A stretch of DNA of 64,000 bases, taken from NCBI RefSeq assembly GCF_007833165.1, contig NZ_VOBQ01000001.1, forward strand, positions 1-64,000. The letters are read 5' to 3'. The notes below the pieces were generated by a model that saw nothing but the letters and a program-made list of their open reading frames with translations, did not search any database and had not been told where the DNA came from. Positions within the stretch are counted from its first letter, which is position 1. Each line of letters starts with the position of its first letter. This document shows positions 15,462 through 24,187 of the stretch, in pieces. The translations under genes were made by a program, and so were the position numbers. This DNA comes from Caenimonas sedimenti (lineage in GTDB: Bacteria; Pseudomonadota; Gammaproteobacteria; Burkholderiales; Burkholderiaceae_C).

Positions 15462-16922
15462 ATGACAGACGAGAGAGAACCCACGGGCGCTGCCGGCACC
15501 TTGCCCGCCGGCCCGGCACCCGCCGCCGCGCCGCGGCTGCCGCTGGCCGCATGGATCCGCGAAGGGCTGCGCGCCGGCCTCTTCCTGCGTCCGCGCACCG
15601 GCGGCGCGCAGCCGGAGGCGTGGCAGCTGCTGGCGCTGGTGGCCCTCGCCGCCGCCATCGAGCTCGGCCTCGGCCGGCTCGAGATCAATGGTCCCGCGCA
15701 ATTCAGCCTGCGTTCCTGGATTTCGGAGTGGTGGGCCATCGCGGTGATGATCTTCCTGGTCTGGGCGGCGCTGCGCGACGTGCCGGCGGGCGAGCACGCG
15801 CGCCCGGTGGGGCTGGCAGCCTGGTTCGCCTTGTGGCTCATGGCCATGCTGCCCAGTGGCGTGGTGTCGCAGCTCCTCGGGATCGCCCGCGCGCACGAGG
15901 CGTTGCCCAGGTTGCTGGAGACGTCGCCCTGGTCCGCCTGGGCCATCTACCTCGCGCTCATCGCCTGGGTGCTCGGCGCCGGGATCTGGCTCAGCCGGCA
16001 GTTCGGTGTGACGGGCCGCCGGTTGGCGCTTCTGGGCGTGGGCATGGTGGCGCTCTTCAGCGTGCAGGTGTGGCAGTTCCAGGACCAGCCGTGGACCGCC
16101 GAACAGGTGGCGGTGGAAGAGCAGGGCCCACCCGTCCTCCAATTGAGCCAGGAAGTTTTCGAAACGCAGGTGGCGCTGTGGGACAAGGCGGTGGCCGGGC
16201 TGGCGCCGGAGCGCCCCGGCGTGACCGACGTCTATGGCGTGGTCTTCGCCCCGTTCGCGGAGGAAGACGTGTTCCTGCGCGAAAGCACCATGGTGGCCAA
16301 GACGCTGGCCGAGCGCTTCGATGCCGAAGGCCGCGTGCTGCACCTGGTCAATCACGCCAGCACCGCGGATTCGCGGCCCTGGGCAACGCCGCTCAACCTC
16401 AAGCGGGCGATCGAAGCGGTGGCCGCCCGCATGGACCGCGAGAACGACCTGCTGGTGGTCTACCTCACCTCGCATGGCGCGAGCGACTTCAAGCTGGCCG
16501 CGTCGCACGGGCCGCTGCAGGTGGACACGGTGAGCCCGGGCGAGCTGCGCGTGGCCCTCGACGAAGCCGGCGTGCGGCACCGGGTGATCGCGATCTCGGC
16601 CTGCTATTCGGGCGGTTGGGTCGGCCCGCTCGGCAGCAACACCTCCTTGGTGATGACGGCGGCGGATGCCACCCATACGTCCTACGGCTGCGGCCGGAAG
16701 TCGGAGCTCACCTTCTTCGGCCGCGCGATGTTCGCCGAGCAGCTGCGCAAGACGCATTCCTTCGAGCAGGCGTTCGCCGCGGCCGTCCCGGTGATCAAGC
16801 AGCGCGAAATCGACGCCGGCAAGCCCGACGGCTTCTCGAATCCGCAGATCGAGGTGGGGGAGGGCATCCGGCCGGTGCTGAAGGCGCTGGAGGAGCGCCT
16901 GGACGCTCGGCCGAAGCCCTAG
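15462..16922 (+). CDS. Membrane-anchored peptidase C13 (legumain-like) family protein
   Basis: Membrane protein of 486 residues. The N-terminal half has about five membrane segments (residues about 50-215). The C-terminal half is a C13/caspase-like domain. The expected catalytic pair is present: His338 in TSHGASD and Cys381 in ISACYSGGW. This family includes eukaryotic legumain and GPI8; bacterial members are poorly characterised. The start at 15462 follows the fdhD end by 65 bp; upstream in-frame sequence overlaps fdhD and is not used. The globular domain would face the periplasm if the last segment is outward; this topology is inferred. Confidence 0.82.
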   Translation: MTDEREPTGAAGTLPAGPAPAAAPRLPLAAWIREGLRAGLFLRPRTGGAQPEAWQLLALVALAAAIELGLGRLEINGPAQFSLRSWISEWWAIAVMIFLVWAALRDVPAGEHARPVGLAAWFALWLMAMLPSGVVSQLLGIARAHEALPRLLETSPWSAWAIYLALIAWVLGAGIWLSRQFGVTGRRLALLGVGMVALFSVQVWQFQDQPWTAEQVAVEEQGPPVLQLSQEVFETQVALWDKAVAGLAPERPGVTDVYGVVFAPFAEEDVFLRESTMVAKTLAERFDAEGRVLHLVNHASTADSRPWATPLNLKRAIEAVAARMDRENDLLVVYLTSHGASDFKLAASHGPLQVDTVSPGELRVALDEAGVRHRVIAISACYSGGWVGPLGSNTSLVMTAADATHTSYGCGRKSELTFFGRAMFAEQLRKTHSFEQAFAAAVPVIKQREIDAGKPDGFSNPQIEVGEGIRPVLKALEERLDARPKP

Positions 16923-16972
16923 CGGTCCCGGCCCTCATTCCCAGCTCACGGTTTCGGAGTAAGGTGGCGCCC

Positions 16973-19498
16973 ATGACGCCCCAATCCCCCTGGTCCCTGG
17001 GCTGGCGCACCCTCTGGCGCGACCTGCGTGCCGGCGAGCTGCGCCTGCTGATCGTCGCCGTGACGCTGGCCGTGGCTGCGCTCACCGCCGTCGGCTTCTT
17101 CGCCGACCGCCTGAAAGGCGGCCTCGCGCGCGATGCCCGCCAGTTGCTGGGCGGCGATGCGGTGATCGTGAGCGACGTGCCCACCCCGGCCGCCTTCGTC
17201 CAGAAGGCCAGGGAGCTGGGGCTGGACAGTGTCACCACGCTGGTCTTTCCCTCCATGGGCCGCGCGCCGGACGGCTTGGGCGGAGCCAGCCGCCTGGTCG
17301 GCCTGAAGGCCGTCCCCGCCGGCTATCCGCTGCGCGGCAACCTGCAGGTGGCGGGCGAGCCCGGCGTCACCGGGGAGAAGACGCGCGCGGTGCCCGGCCG
17401 CGGCGAGGCCTGGGTCGATGCGCCCTTGCTGGAAGCGCTGGCGCTGAAGGTGGGCGATCCGCTGCTGCTGGGCGACGCGCAATTGCGCATCGCCCGTGTC
17501 ATCACGGTGGAGCCCGACCGCGGCAGCGGCGGCTTCCTCAACTTCGCGCCGCGCGTGATGATCCACGTCGACGACCTGGCGGTGACCAAGCTCATCCAGC
17601 CGGCCAGCCGGGTGGGCTACCGGTTCGCGGTCGCGGGACGCGACCGTGAGGTCGCCCGCTTCGCCGATTGGGCCGCGCTGGAAGTCAAGCGGCCCGAGGT
17701 CCGCGGTGTCCGGCTCGAGTCCCTGGAAGGCGGCCGGCCCGAGATGCGCCAGACGCTGGACCGCGCCGAGAAATTCCTGAACCTGGTGGCGCTGCTGGCC
17801 GCGCTGTTGAGCGCGGTGGCAGTGGCGTTGGCGGCACGCGGCTTCGCCGCGCGGCACCTGGATGACTGCGCCATGCTGCGGGTGCTCGGCCAAAGCCAGC
17901 GGACCATCGCCATGAGCTATGCGTACGAGTTCGCCGTCATCGGCGTCGCCGCCAGCCTGCTGGGCGTGGCGGTCGGCTTCGCGGTGCACTTCGTGTTCGT
18001 GGCGCTGCTGGGCGGCCTGGTGGAAACGACGCTGCCCGCGCCCGGCATCTGGCCGGTGCTGTTCGGGCTGGGCATGGGGCTCACGCTGCTGTTCGCCTTC
18101 GGCCTGCCGCCGGTGCTGCAGCTCGCGCAGGTGCCGCCCTTGCGCGTGATCCGCCGCGATGTCGGCAATCTCAAGCCGGCTTCGCTGGCCGTGCTGGCGG
18201 TCGGCGTCGCAGGTTTCGCTGCGTTGCTGCTGGCGGCGAGCAGCGACCTGAAGCTGGGCGGCATCGCCGTGGGCGGCTTCGGCGTCGCCGTGCTGGTGTT
18301 CGCGGGGCTCAGCTGGGTGGCGGTCAAGCTGTTGCGCCGGGTCGTCAACGAAGCGACCGCGCCCCGTTGGCTGGTGTTGGCCACGCGGCAGATCAGCGCG
18401 CGGCCGGCCTACACCGTGGTGCAGACGAGCGCTCTCGCCGTGGGCTTGCTGGCGCTGGTGCTGTTGGTCCTGCTGCGGACCGACCTGATCGCCAGCTGGC
18501 GGCAGGCCACGCCGCCGGACGCGCCCAACCGCTTCGTCATCAACGTGATGCCGGAGCAGAGCAAGCCCTTCGTCGAAACGTTGCAGAAAGCCGGCGTGAA
18601 GCGGCTCGACTGGTTCCCCATGTTCCGCGGCCGGCTGGTTGCCGTGAACGGCAAGGCCGTCACGCCCGACGACTATGTCGAGGATCGCGCCAAGCGGCTG
18701 GTCGATCGCGAGTTCAACCTGTCCTTCGCGGCGGACTTGCCCACGCACAACCAGGTGACTGCGGGCGCCTGGAAAGCGGAGGAGGCCGGCGCCATCAGCG
18801 TCGAAGAGGGCATCGCGACCACGCTGGGGCTGAAGATGGGCGACGTGCTGCGCTTCGACGTGGGGGGCATGCAGAGCGAGGCGAAGATCACCTCGCTGCG
18901 CAAGGTCGACTGGAGTTCGATGCGGGCGAACTTCTTCGTGATGTACCCGGTCAGCATGCTGAAGGATGTGCCGGTGACCTTCATGGGCTCGTTCAAGGCG
19001 CCCGAGCAGAAGGGTTTCGACAACGAGCTGGTGCGCACCTTCCCCAACATCACCAACGTCGACATGACGGCCACCATCACGCAGGTGCAGGGCGTGCTGG
19101 ACAAGGTGATCCGCGCGGTCGAGTTCCTGTTCGGTTTCACGCTGGCGGCGGGTGTCGTCGTGCTGTTCGCGGCGGTGACGGCGACGCGTGAAGAGCGCGC
19201 GCGCGAGTTCGCGATCATGCGGGCCGTCGGTGCGCGCGGCAGCCTGCTGCGCCAGGTGCAGCGCGCCGAGCTGGTGGGGGTGGGCCTGCTGGCGGGCTTC
19301 CTGGCCAGCATGGTGGCCTCGGTGGTCGGATGGGGGCTCGCCAAGTACGCCTTCGACTTCGCCTGGACCGCATCGCCGGTGGTGCCGCTCGCTGGAGCAT
19401 TGGCTGGCGCCGCGCTGGCGCTGGCGGCCGGTTGGTGGGGCCTGCGCGAAGTGCTGAGCCGTCCGGTGGTGGAGACGCTGCGCAAAGCCGCCGAGTAA
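16973..19498 (+). CDS. FtsX-like ABC transporter permease (YbbP type)
   Basis: Large permease (841 residues) of the YbbP/FtsX family. The visible layout is one N-terminal membrane segment, a periplasmic domain (about 50-260), a membrane block (about 270-470), a second periplasmic domain (about 500-690), and three closing segments with TREERAREFAIMRAVGARG, a typical FtsX coupling loop. E. coli YbbP works with the ATPase YbbA in lipid- or lysophospholipid-related export. No ATPase gene is adjacent here. The ATG at 16973 has AAGG upstream and yields the normal family length. Confidence 0.86.
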   Translation: MTPQSPWSLGWRTLWRDLRAGELRLLIVAVTLAVAALTAVGFFADRLKGGLARDARQLLGGDAVIVSDVPTPAAFVQKARELGLDSVTTLVFPSMGRAPDGLGGASRLVGLKAVPAGYPLRGNLQVAGEPGVTGEKTRAVPGRGEAWVDAPLLEALALKVGDPLLLGDAQLRIARVITVEPDRGSGGFLNFAPRVMIHVDDLAVTKLIQPASRVGYRFAVAGRDREVARFADWAALEVKRPEVRGVRLESLEGGRPEMRQTLDRAEKFLNLVALLAALLSAVAVALAARGFAARHLDDCAMLRVLGQSQRTIAMSYAYEFAVIGVAASLLGVAVGFAVHFVFVALLGGLVETTLPAPGIWPVLFGLGMGLTLLFAFGLPPVLQLAQVPPLRVIRRDVGNLKPASLAVLAVGVAGFAALLLAASSDLKLGGIAVGGFGVAVLVFAGLSWVAVKLLRRVVNEATAPRWLVLATRQISARPAYTVVQTSALAVGLLALVLLVLLRTDLIASWRQATPPDAPNRFVINVMPEQSKPFVETLQKAGVKRLDWFPMFRGRLVAVNGKAVTPDDYVEDRAKRLVDREFNLSFAADLPTHNQVTAGAWKAEEAGAISVEEGIATTLGLKMGDVLRFDVGGMQSEAKITSLRKVDWSSMRANFFVMYPVSMLKDVPVTFMGSFKAPEQKGFDNELVRTFPNITNVDMTATITQVQGVLDKVIRAVEFLFGFTLAAGVVVLFAAVTATREERAREFAIMRAVGARGSLLRQVQRAELVGVGLLAGFLASMVASVVGWGLAKYAFDFAWTASPVVPLAGALAGAALALAAGWWGLREVLSRPVVETLRKAAE

Positions 19499-19530
19499 CA
19501 GGGAAATGACAGGCGCGGGACAATGGCGCC

Positions 19531-19935
19531 ATGCAGATCCAAGACAAGCCGCCCTTCGCCACGCCTTACGAGTGGATCGGCGGCGAAGAGAAAGTGCAGG
19601 CCCTGGTCGACCGCTTCTACGACCTGATGGACCTGGAGCCGAAGTACGCCGAGCTGCGCGCGGCGCATGGCACCGAGCTGGAACGCGCGCGCCAGAACCT
19701 CTTCTGGTTCCTCTGCGGCTGGCTGGGCGGTCCGCAGCACTACACCGACCGCTTCGGCCACCCGCGCCTGCGGATGCGCCACATGCCGTTCAAGATCGGC
19801 ATCAAGGAGCGCGACCAGTGGCTGGCGGCCATGGACCAGGCGATGGGGGAGGTGGGGGTGGATGAGGCCTTGCGTGCGCGGTTGCGGGATTCGTTCATGC
19901 AGACGGCGGACTGGATGCGGAACACGCACGGCTGA
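19531..19935 (+). CDS. Group II truncated haemoglobin
   Basis: Haem protein of 134 residues, the normal length of group II (trHbO/YjbI) globins involved in oxygen or nitric-oxide chemistry. Typical features are PYEWIGGEEKVQALVDRFYDLM, the helix-E/F region with FLCGWLGGPQHYTDRFGHP, and the proximal histidine region RLRMRHMPFKIG. A C-terminal DWMRN also fits. The gene stands alone between the permease and a convergent Smr gene. Confidence 0.92.
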   Translation: MQIQDKPPFATPYEWIGGEEKVQALVDRFYDLMDLEPKYAELRAAHGTELERARQNLFWFLCGWLGGPQHYTDRFGHPRLRMRHMPFKIGIKERDQWLAAMDQAMGEVGVDEALRARLRDSFMQTADWMRNTHG

Positions 19936-19937
19936 AC

Positions 19938-19963
19938 GTCATCCCCGCCTTCGCGGGAATGAC
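19938..19963. terminator. Palindromic repeat, probable bidirectional terminator
   Basis: The arms GTCATCCCCGC and GCGGGAATGAC around CTTC form a strong hairpin exactly between two convergent genes (stops at 19935 and 19967). The same core occurs at 5559-5585, so it is a dispersed repeat that may serve as a terminator here. Confidence 0.65.
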
Positions 19964-19966
19964 GGG

Positions 19967-20605
19967 TCAGGGCGAAGGCTTCAGCAACACCACCACCGCC
20001 CCCGCCCCGCCTTCATCCCCCCGCGCCTGCACGAACGCCAGCACCTGCTCCTTCTGGATCAGCCAGCTGTGCACCTTGCCCTTCAGCACCGGTGTCTTGC
20101 CCGGAGACCCCAGCCCCTTGCCGTGGACCACGCGCACGCAGCGCAGGCCGTCGCGCACCGCATTGCGCAGGAATTCGGCCAGGGCCTCGCGGGCTTCCTC
20201 GCGCCGCAGGCCGTGCAGGTCGATCTCGGACTGGATGCTCCAGTGGCCGCGCCGCAGCTTGCGCGCCACGTCGATGCCGATGCCCGGCCGGCGGAAGCTC
20301 AGGGCGTCGTCCACCTCCAGCAGGGTCGACGCATCGAATTCGTCGCTGATCGCTTCCTTCAGCACGCGCTGGTCATCCAGCTGCCGCTGCACGGGGATGG
20401 GCGCCGGCGGCTCCGGCAAGTGATGCACGCGGCCATGCGCCGGCAGCCGCGCGACCTTGCCGGCAGCCCGCTCGAACAGGCTGCGCTCGGCTTCGAGGCG
20501 GCGCAGCGTCTCCGCGCGCTCGGCGGCCTGTTCGGCGCGGCGCTTTTCCTCCCGCTCCAGGTGCAGGCGCATCGCCGCGAGGTCCTGCAGCGACTTGGCC
20601 TTCAC
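19967..20605 (-). CDS. Smr domain protein (MutS2 C-terminal-like endonuclease)
   Basis: Protein of 212 residues with a charged coiled-coil N-terminus (about 1-50) and a C-terminal Smr domain (about 125-205). The hallmark motifs are [14 protein letters not shown] and [20 protein letters not shown]. Smr domains nick or cleave nucleic acid, and bacterial stand-alone forms act in ribosome-collision mRNA cleavage or recombination control. It begins with GTG, overlapping the stop of the radC-like gene (GTGA), so the two are co-translated. Confidence 0.87.
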   Translation of the reverse strand: MKAKSLQDLAAMRLHLEREEKRRAEQAAERAETLRRLEAERSLFERAAGKVARLPAHGRVHHLPEPPAPIPVQRQLDDQRVLKEAISDEFDASTLLEVDDALSFRRPGIGIDVARKLRRGHWSIQSEIDLHGLRREEAREALAEFLRNAVRDGLRCVRVVHGKGLGSPGKTPVLKGKVHSWLIQKEQVLAFVQARGDEGGAGAVVVLLKPSP

Positions 20606-21279
20606 AGCAACCCCCGCTCCGCCATCGACAGCGCATCGCCCGGCGCCACGATCACGTGGTCCAGCACCCGCACGTCGACCAGGGCCAGCGCCGCTTTCAA
20701 CGTCTGGGTCAATGCTTCGTCGGCGCGCGAGGGCTGCACCGTGCCGCTCGGATGGTTGTGCGCGAGCACCACCGCGGCGGCGTGGTGGTGCAAGGCTTTG
20801 AGGACGACTTCGCGCGGATACACGCTGGTCTGAGTCAGCGTGCCGCGGAAGAGTTCTTCCAGCGCGATCAAACGGTTCTGCGCATCGAGGAACAAGGCGG
20901 CGAACACCTCGTGCTTCTTGTGCGCCAGGTGCAGCTGCAGGTAATTTTTCACGGCCTGCGGCGAGCCGAACACCTCGCGCGCCTTCAATTGCTCGGCGAC
21001 GGCGCGCCGCGCCAACTCCAGCACCGCCATCAACTCGGCGCGCTTGGCGGTGCCGCCGAGGCCGTGGATCTGCTTCAGGTCGTCCCCGCTGGCGTGCAAC
21101 AGGCCCGCCAGGCCATCGAAATGGTCGCGGATGGACTGCGCCATCTGCAGCACCCCGTGCTTCTGCGTGCCGGTGCGCAACAGCAGAGCCAGCAGCTCGG
21201 TGTCGCTCAGCGCCGCCGGGCCCCGCGCCAGCAGCTTTTCGCGCGGCCGCGCGTCGGCCGGCAGGTCTTTCAGCGCCAT
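20602..21279 (-). CDS. radC: RadC family JAB/MPN domain protein
   Basis: RadC-type protein (225 residues). An N-terminal helix-hairpin-helix-like region ([20 protein letters not shown], then LKQIHGLG) precedes a C-terminal JAMM metalloprotease-like domain. Its zinc motif is present as [16 protein letters not shown]. The name comes from an old radiation phenotype; a direct repair role is not established for the family. It is divergent from the FKBP gene and co-translated with the Smr gene. Confidence 0.9.
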   Translation of the reverse strand: MALKDLPADARPREKLLARGPAALSDTELLALLLRTGTQKHGVLQMAQSIRDHFDGLAGLLHASGDDLKQIHGLGGTAKRAELMAVLELARRAVAEQLKAREVFGSPQAVKNYLQLHLAHKKHEVFAALFLDAQNRLIALEELFRGTLTQTSVYPREVVLKALHHHAAAVVLAHNHPSGTVQPSRADEALTQTLKAALALVDVRVLDHVIVAPGDALSMAERGLL

Positions 21280-21348
21280 CGCGTCCCCCCGGGGTCGGTC
21301 TTTCTACAATGGGGGCAGTTTATCGGACCGCCACCAAAGATTCGTGTG

Positions 21349-21825
21349 ATGCCTTCCCCTGTGCCCCGGGTCCACCCGGGCTCTTTCCTCACGCTGCACT
21401 ACCGGCTCGCCGGGCCGGGTGGCGACATCATCAACACGTTCACCGACAAGCCCGCCACCTTGACGCTGGGCAGCGGCGAACTCTCGCCCGCCGTGGAGCA
21501 GCGCCTGCTCGGGCTGGAGGAGGGGGCACGTGCCCAGTTCGACATCCCGCCGGGCGAGGCCTTTGGCGACCGCAACCCGGAGATGGTGCAGTGGGTCGGG
21601 CGCAGCCTGCTCGCCAAGTTGGGCGACCCCGATGAAACCTATTCGGTCGGCGACGTGGTGCAGTTCCCCACGCCGGACGGGCTGGGCCAGTACGCCGGCG
21701 CGGTGCGCCAGCTCGGTGACGACAAGGACGGTGACGGCAAGCCCGACGCCGTCCTGTTCGACTTCAACCATCCGCTCGCGGGCCAGCCCGTGACCTTCGA
21801 AGTGCAACTGATCGGGGTGTTGTGA
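21349..21825 (+). CDS. fkpB: FKBP-type peptidyl-prolyl isomerase FkpB/SlpA
   Basis: Prolyl isomerase of the SlyD/SlpA branch (158 residues). FKBP elements are [40 protein letters not shown] and the inserted flap with [19 protein letters not shown] start at the ATG at 21349, which gives family length; the frame is open farther upstream through antisense radC. The stop overlaps ispH, and the fkpB-ispH pairing is also found in E. coli, which supports the assignment. Confidence 0.9.
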   Translation: MPSPVPRVHPGSFLTLHYRLAGPGGDIINTFTDKPATLTLGSGELSPAVEQRLLGLEEGARAQFDIPPGEAFGDRNPEMVQWVGRSLLAKLGDPDETYSVGDVVQFPTPDGLGQYAGAVRQLGDDKDGDGKPDAVLFDFNHPLAGQPVTFEVQLIGVL

Positions 21826-22763
21826 TGGCGCATGGGCCCCAGGAAATCCTGCTGGCGGAGCCGCGCGGCTTCTGCGCCGGCGTCGACCGCGCGATCGACA
21901 TCGTCGAGCGGGCCATCGCGAAGTTCGGCGCGCCGATCTACGTGCGGCATGAGATCGTGCACAACACCTTCGTGGTGAACGACCTCAAGGCCAAGGGCGC
22001 GATCTTCATCGAGGAGCTGGCCGACGTGCCACCCGGCGCCACGCTGGTGTTCTCCGCGCACGGGGTCAGCAAGGCCGTGCAGCAGGAGGCGGAGCAACGC
22101 GGCTTCCAGATCTTCGACGCCACCTGCCCGCTGGTGACCAAGGTGCACGTGGAGGTGGCGAAGCTGGCCAAGGAAGGCTACGAGTTCATCATGATCGGCC
22201 ACAAGGGCCATCCCGAGGTGGAGGGCACGATGGGCCAGCTGGACCACGGCATCCACCTGGTGGAGGACGTCGCGGACGTGCAGCATGTCCGCCCTTTGCA
22301 GACGGAGAAGCTGGCGGTGGTGACGCAGACCACGCTGTCGGTGGACGACGCCGCCGAGATCAGCGCCGCGGTGAAGGCACGTTTCCCGAGCATCCGCGAG
22401 CCAAAGCAGCAGGACATCTGCTACGCCACCCAGAACCGGCAGGACGCCGTCAAGCTGATGTCGCGCGACGTCGACGTGCTGATCGTCGTGGGCAGCCCCA
22501 CCAGCTCCAACAGCAACCGGCTGGCGGAGCTGGCGCGCAAGCTGGGCGTGGACGCCTACATGGTCGACAACCCGAACGAGTTGCGGGCCGAGTGGCTGGA
22601 AGGGAAGGCGCGGGTCGGTGTCACGGCCGGGGCGTCGGCGCCTGAAGTCCTGGTCAAGGAGCTGGTCGATCGCATCAAGAGCATGGGCGCGGTCTCGGTG
22701 CGCAAGATGGACGGCATCATCGAGACGGTGAAGTTCCCGCTGCCGAAGGGACTGCGGCTGTGA
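21825..22763 (+). CDS. ispH: 4-hydroxy-3-methylbut-2-enyl diphosphate reductase IspH
   Basis: Last enzyme of the MEP isoprenoid pathway (312 residues): it reduces HMBPP to IPP and DMAPP using a [4Fe-4S] cluster. The three cluster cysteines are in [21 protein letters not shown] and [10 protein letters not shown]. The HGVS, TQTTLS and SSNSNRL motifs are all present. Start is the ATG at 21825, sharing its first base with the fkpB stop (TGATG); a GTG at 21822 is the alternative. Complete and typical. Confidence 0.96.
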   Translation: MAHGPQEILLAEPRGFCAGVDRAIDIVERAIAKFGAPIYVRHEIVHNTFVVNDLKAKGAIFIEELADVPPGATLVFSAHGVSKAVQQEAEQRGFQIFDATCPLVTKVHVEVAKLAKEGYEFIMIGHKGHPEVEGTMGQLDHGIHLVEDVADVQHVRPLQTEKLAVVTQTTLSVDDAAEISAAVKARFPSIREPKQQDICYATQNRQDAVKLMSRDVDVLIVVGSPTSSNSNRLAELARKLGVDAYMVDNPNELRAEWLEGKARVGVTAGASAPEVLVKELVDRIKSMGAVSVRKMDGIIETVKFPLPKGLRL

Positions 22764-23695
22764 ACCGCAAAGCGATCGAGGCGGCCAGCGAGCGCTTCCG
22801 CGCGGACCCGCGGCGCTTCGTGCGGCGGACGCCGCTGTGGAAGCTGCCGGGTTCGGCCCTCGGTCTCGATTGCAACGAGCTCTGGCTCAAGCTGGAGCAC
22901 TTGCAGGTCAGCGGCAGCTTCAAGGCGCGCGGCATGTACTACCGCCTGTTGTCGAACGAGATTCCGGCAGCAGGCGTGATCGTGGCGTCGGGCGGCAACG
23001 CCGGCATCGCGACGGCCGCGGCGGCGCGCGCGCTCGGCGTGCGCTGCGAAGTCTTCGTGCCCACGGTCAGCAGCCCGGCCAAGCAGGCCAAGCTGCGGGA
23101 GCTGGGCGCGCAGGTGGTGGTGACGGGCGCGGTGTATGCGGAAGCGCTGGAAGCCTGCCTGGCCCGGCAGAAGGAAAGCGGCGCGCTGCTGACGCATGCC
23201 TATGACCAGCCCGAAGTGGTCACTGGCGCCGGCACCCTGGCGCAGGAGATCGAAGAGCAGGGCGGCGGTGTTCCCGACACGGTGCTTGTGAGCGTCGGTG
23301 GCGGCGGCTTGATCGCCGGCATCGCCGCCTGGTTCGAGGACCGCAGCCGGATCGTCGCGCTGGAACCAGAACTCGCTCCCACGCTGTATCGCGCGCGCGA
23401 TGCCGGGGCACCGGTCGACGTGGTCGTGAGCGGCATCGCGGCCGATTCGCTGGGCGCCAAGCGCATTGGCGGCATCGCCTGGGACATCACGCAGCGTCAT
23501 GTGAGGGAGTCGCTGCTGGTCTCGGATGAAGCGATCCGCAAGGCGCAGCTGACGTTGTGGAAGGAGCTGAAGCTGGCGGTGGAGCCTGCGGCGGCATTGG
23601 GCCTGGCCGCGCTGCAGAGCGGCGCCGTCCGGGCCGAGGGGACGCCCAGCCTCGTGATCTGCGGCGCCAATCTCGACCCCGCCACGCTGGCATAG
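22760..23695 (+). CDS. Threonine/serine dehydratase-like PLP enzyme
   Basis: Fold-type II PLP enzyme of 311 residues. The cofactor lysine is in SGSFKARG, the phosphate-binding loop is [10 protein letters not shown], and ASGGNAGIA binds the substrate carboxylate. Related enzymes deaminate L-threonine or L-serine to 2-oxo acids; racemases and hydroxyaspartate dehydratases belong to the same group and cannot be excluded. It starts with GTG overlapping the ispH stop (GTGA). No ACT regulatory domain follows, so it resembles catabolic forms. Confidence 0.85.
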   Translation: MNRKAIEAASERFRADPRRFVRRTPLWKLPGSALGLDCNELWLKLEHLQVSGSFKARGMYYRLLSNEIPAAGVIVASGGNAGIATAAAARALGVRCEVFVPTVSSPAKQAKLRELGAQVVVTGAVYAEALEACLARQKESGALLTHAYDQPEVVTGAGTLAQEIEEQGGGVPDTVLVSVGGGGLIAGIAAWFEDRSRIVALEPELAPTLYRARDAGAPVDVVVSGIAADSLGAKRIGGIAWDITQRHVRESLLVSDEAIRKAQLTLWKELKLAVEPAAALGLAALQSGAVRAEGTPSLVICGANLDPATLA

Positions 23696-23718
23696 GCCTC
23701 CAGGGGCGCTTTGCCGCC

Positions 23719-23740
23719 TATACTGGATGCGTGAACAGTA
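23719..23740 (+). promoter_or_regulatory. LexA operator overlapping -10 box of umuDC
   Basis: TACTGGATGCGTGAACAGTA at 23721-23740 fits the E. coli-type SOS box TACTG-N10-CAGTA exactly. TATACT at 23719-23724 is a good -10 box partly inside it. The umuD GTG at 23731 lies within the box, about where transcription would begin from this -10. I see no clear -35. Confidence 0.85.
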
Positions 23741-24174
23741 GTATCAGTCACGCGCCCTGGCCCTTCATTCCCGGCGCCGCATTGCCTTTGCCGATGGTGC
23801 AGGGCACCGTCCGCGCCGGCTTTCCCTCGCCGGCCGATGACTTCGCCGTCAAGCGGCAGGACCTCAACGAGCTGCTGGTCACGCATCCCGCCGCCACGTT
23901 CTTCTGGCGGGTGCGTGGCACCTCGATGGCGGGCGCGGGCATTGCCGACGGCGACATCCTGGTGGTCAACCGTGCGCTGAACCCGGCGCACGGCGACATC
24001 GTCGTCGCCGAAGTGGACAACGACTTCACGGTGAAGTACCTGCACCGGCGCAACGGCCGGGTGAAGCTGCGCGCGGCCGACCCGACCTTCCCCGACATCC
24101 TCTTCGAGAACTCGGAAGACCAGCGGCTCACCATCGTCGGCGTCGTCACCGCCACCATCAAGCGCTTCCGCTAA
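23731..24174 (+). CDS. umuD: UmuD-like SOS translesion polymerase subunit
   Basis: Self-cleaving S24-family protein (147 residues) that becomes UmuD', the accessory part of DNA polymerase V. The cleavage site is RAGFPSPADD (Ala29-Gly30). The serine-lysine catalytic dyad is Ser65 (GTSMAGAG) and Lys102 (DFTVKYL). The best start is GTG at 23731, which lies inside the LexA box and may be the first transcribed codon. An internal ATG at about 23794 would leave too short an arm before the cleavage site. It is 13 bp before umuC. Confidence 0.92.
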   Translation: MNSSISHAPWPFIPGAALPLPMVQGTVRAGFPSPADDFAVKRQDLNELLVTHPAATFFWRVRGTSMAGAGIADGDILVVNRALNPAHGDIVVAEVDNDFTVKYLHRRNGRVKLRAADPTFPDILFENSEDQRLTIVGVVTATIKRFR

Positions 24175-24187
24175 AGGCCCGCGTGCG

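Noticed and set aside
15318..16757. Long minus-strand open frame over the C13 peptidase gene
   Set aside because: Low-complexity Arg/His/Gly-rich product typical of antisense GC-rich DNA; the plus strand has an intact catalytic domain.
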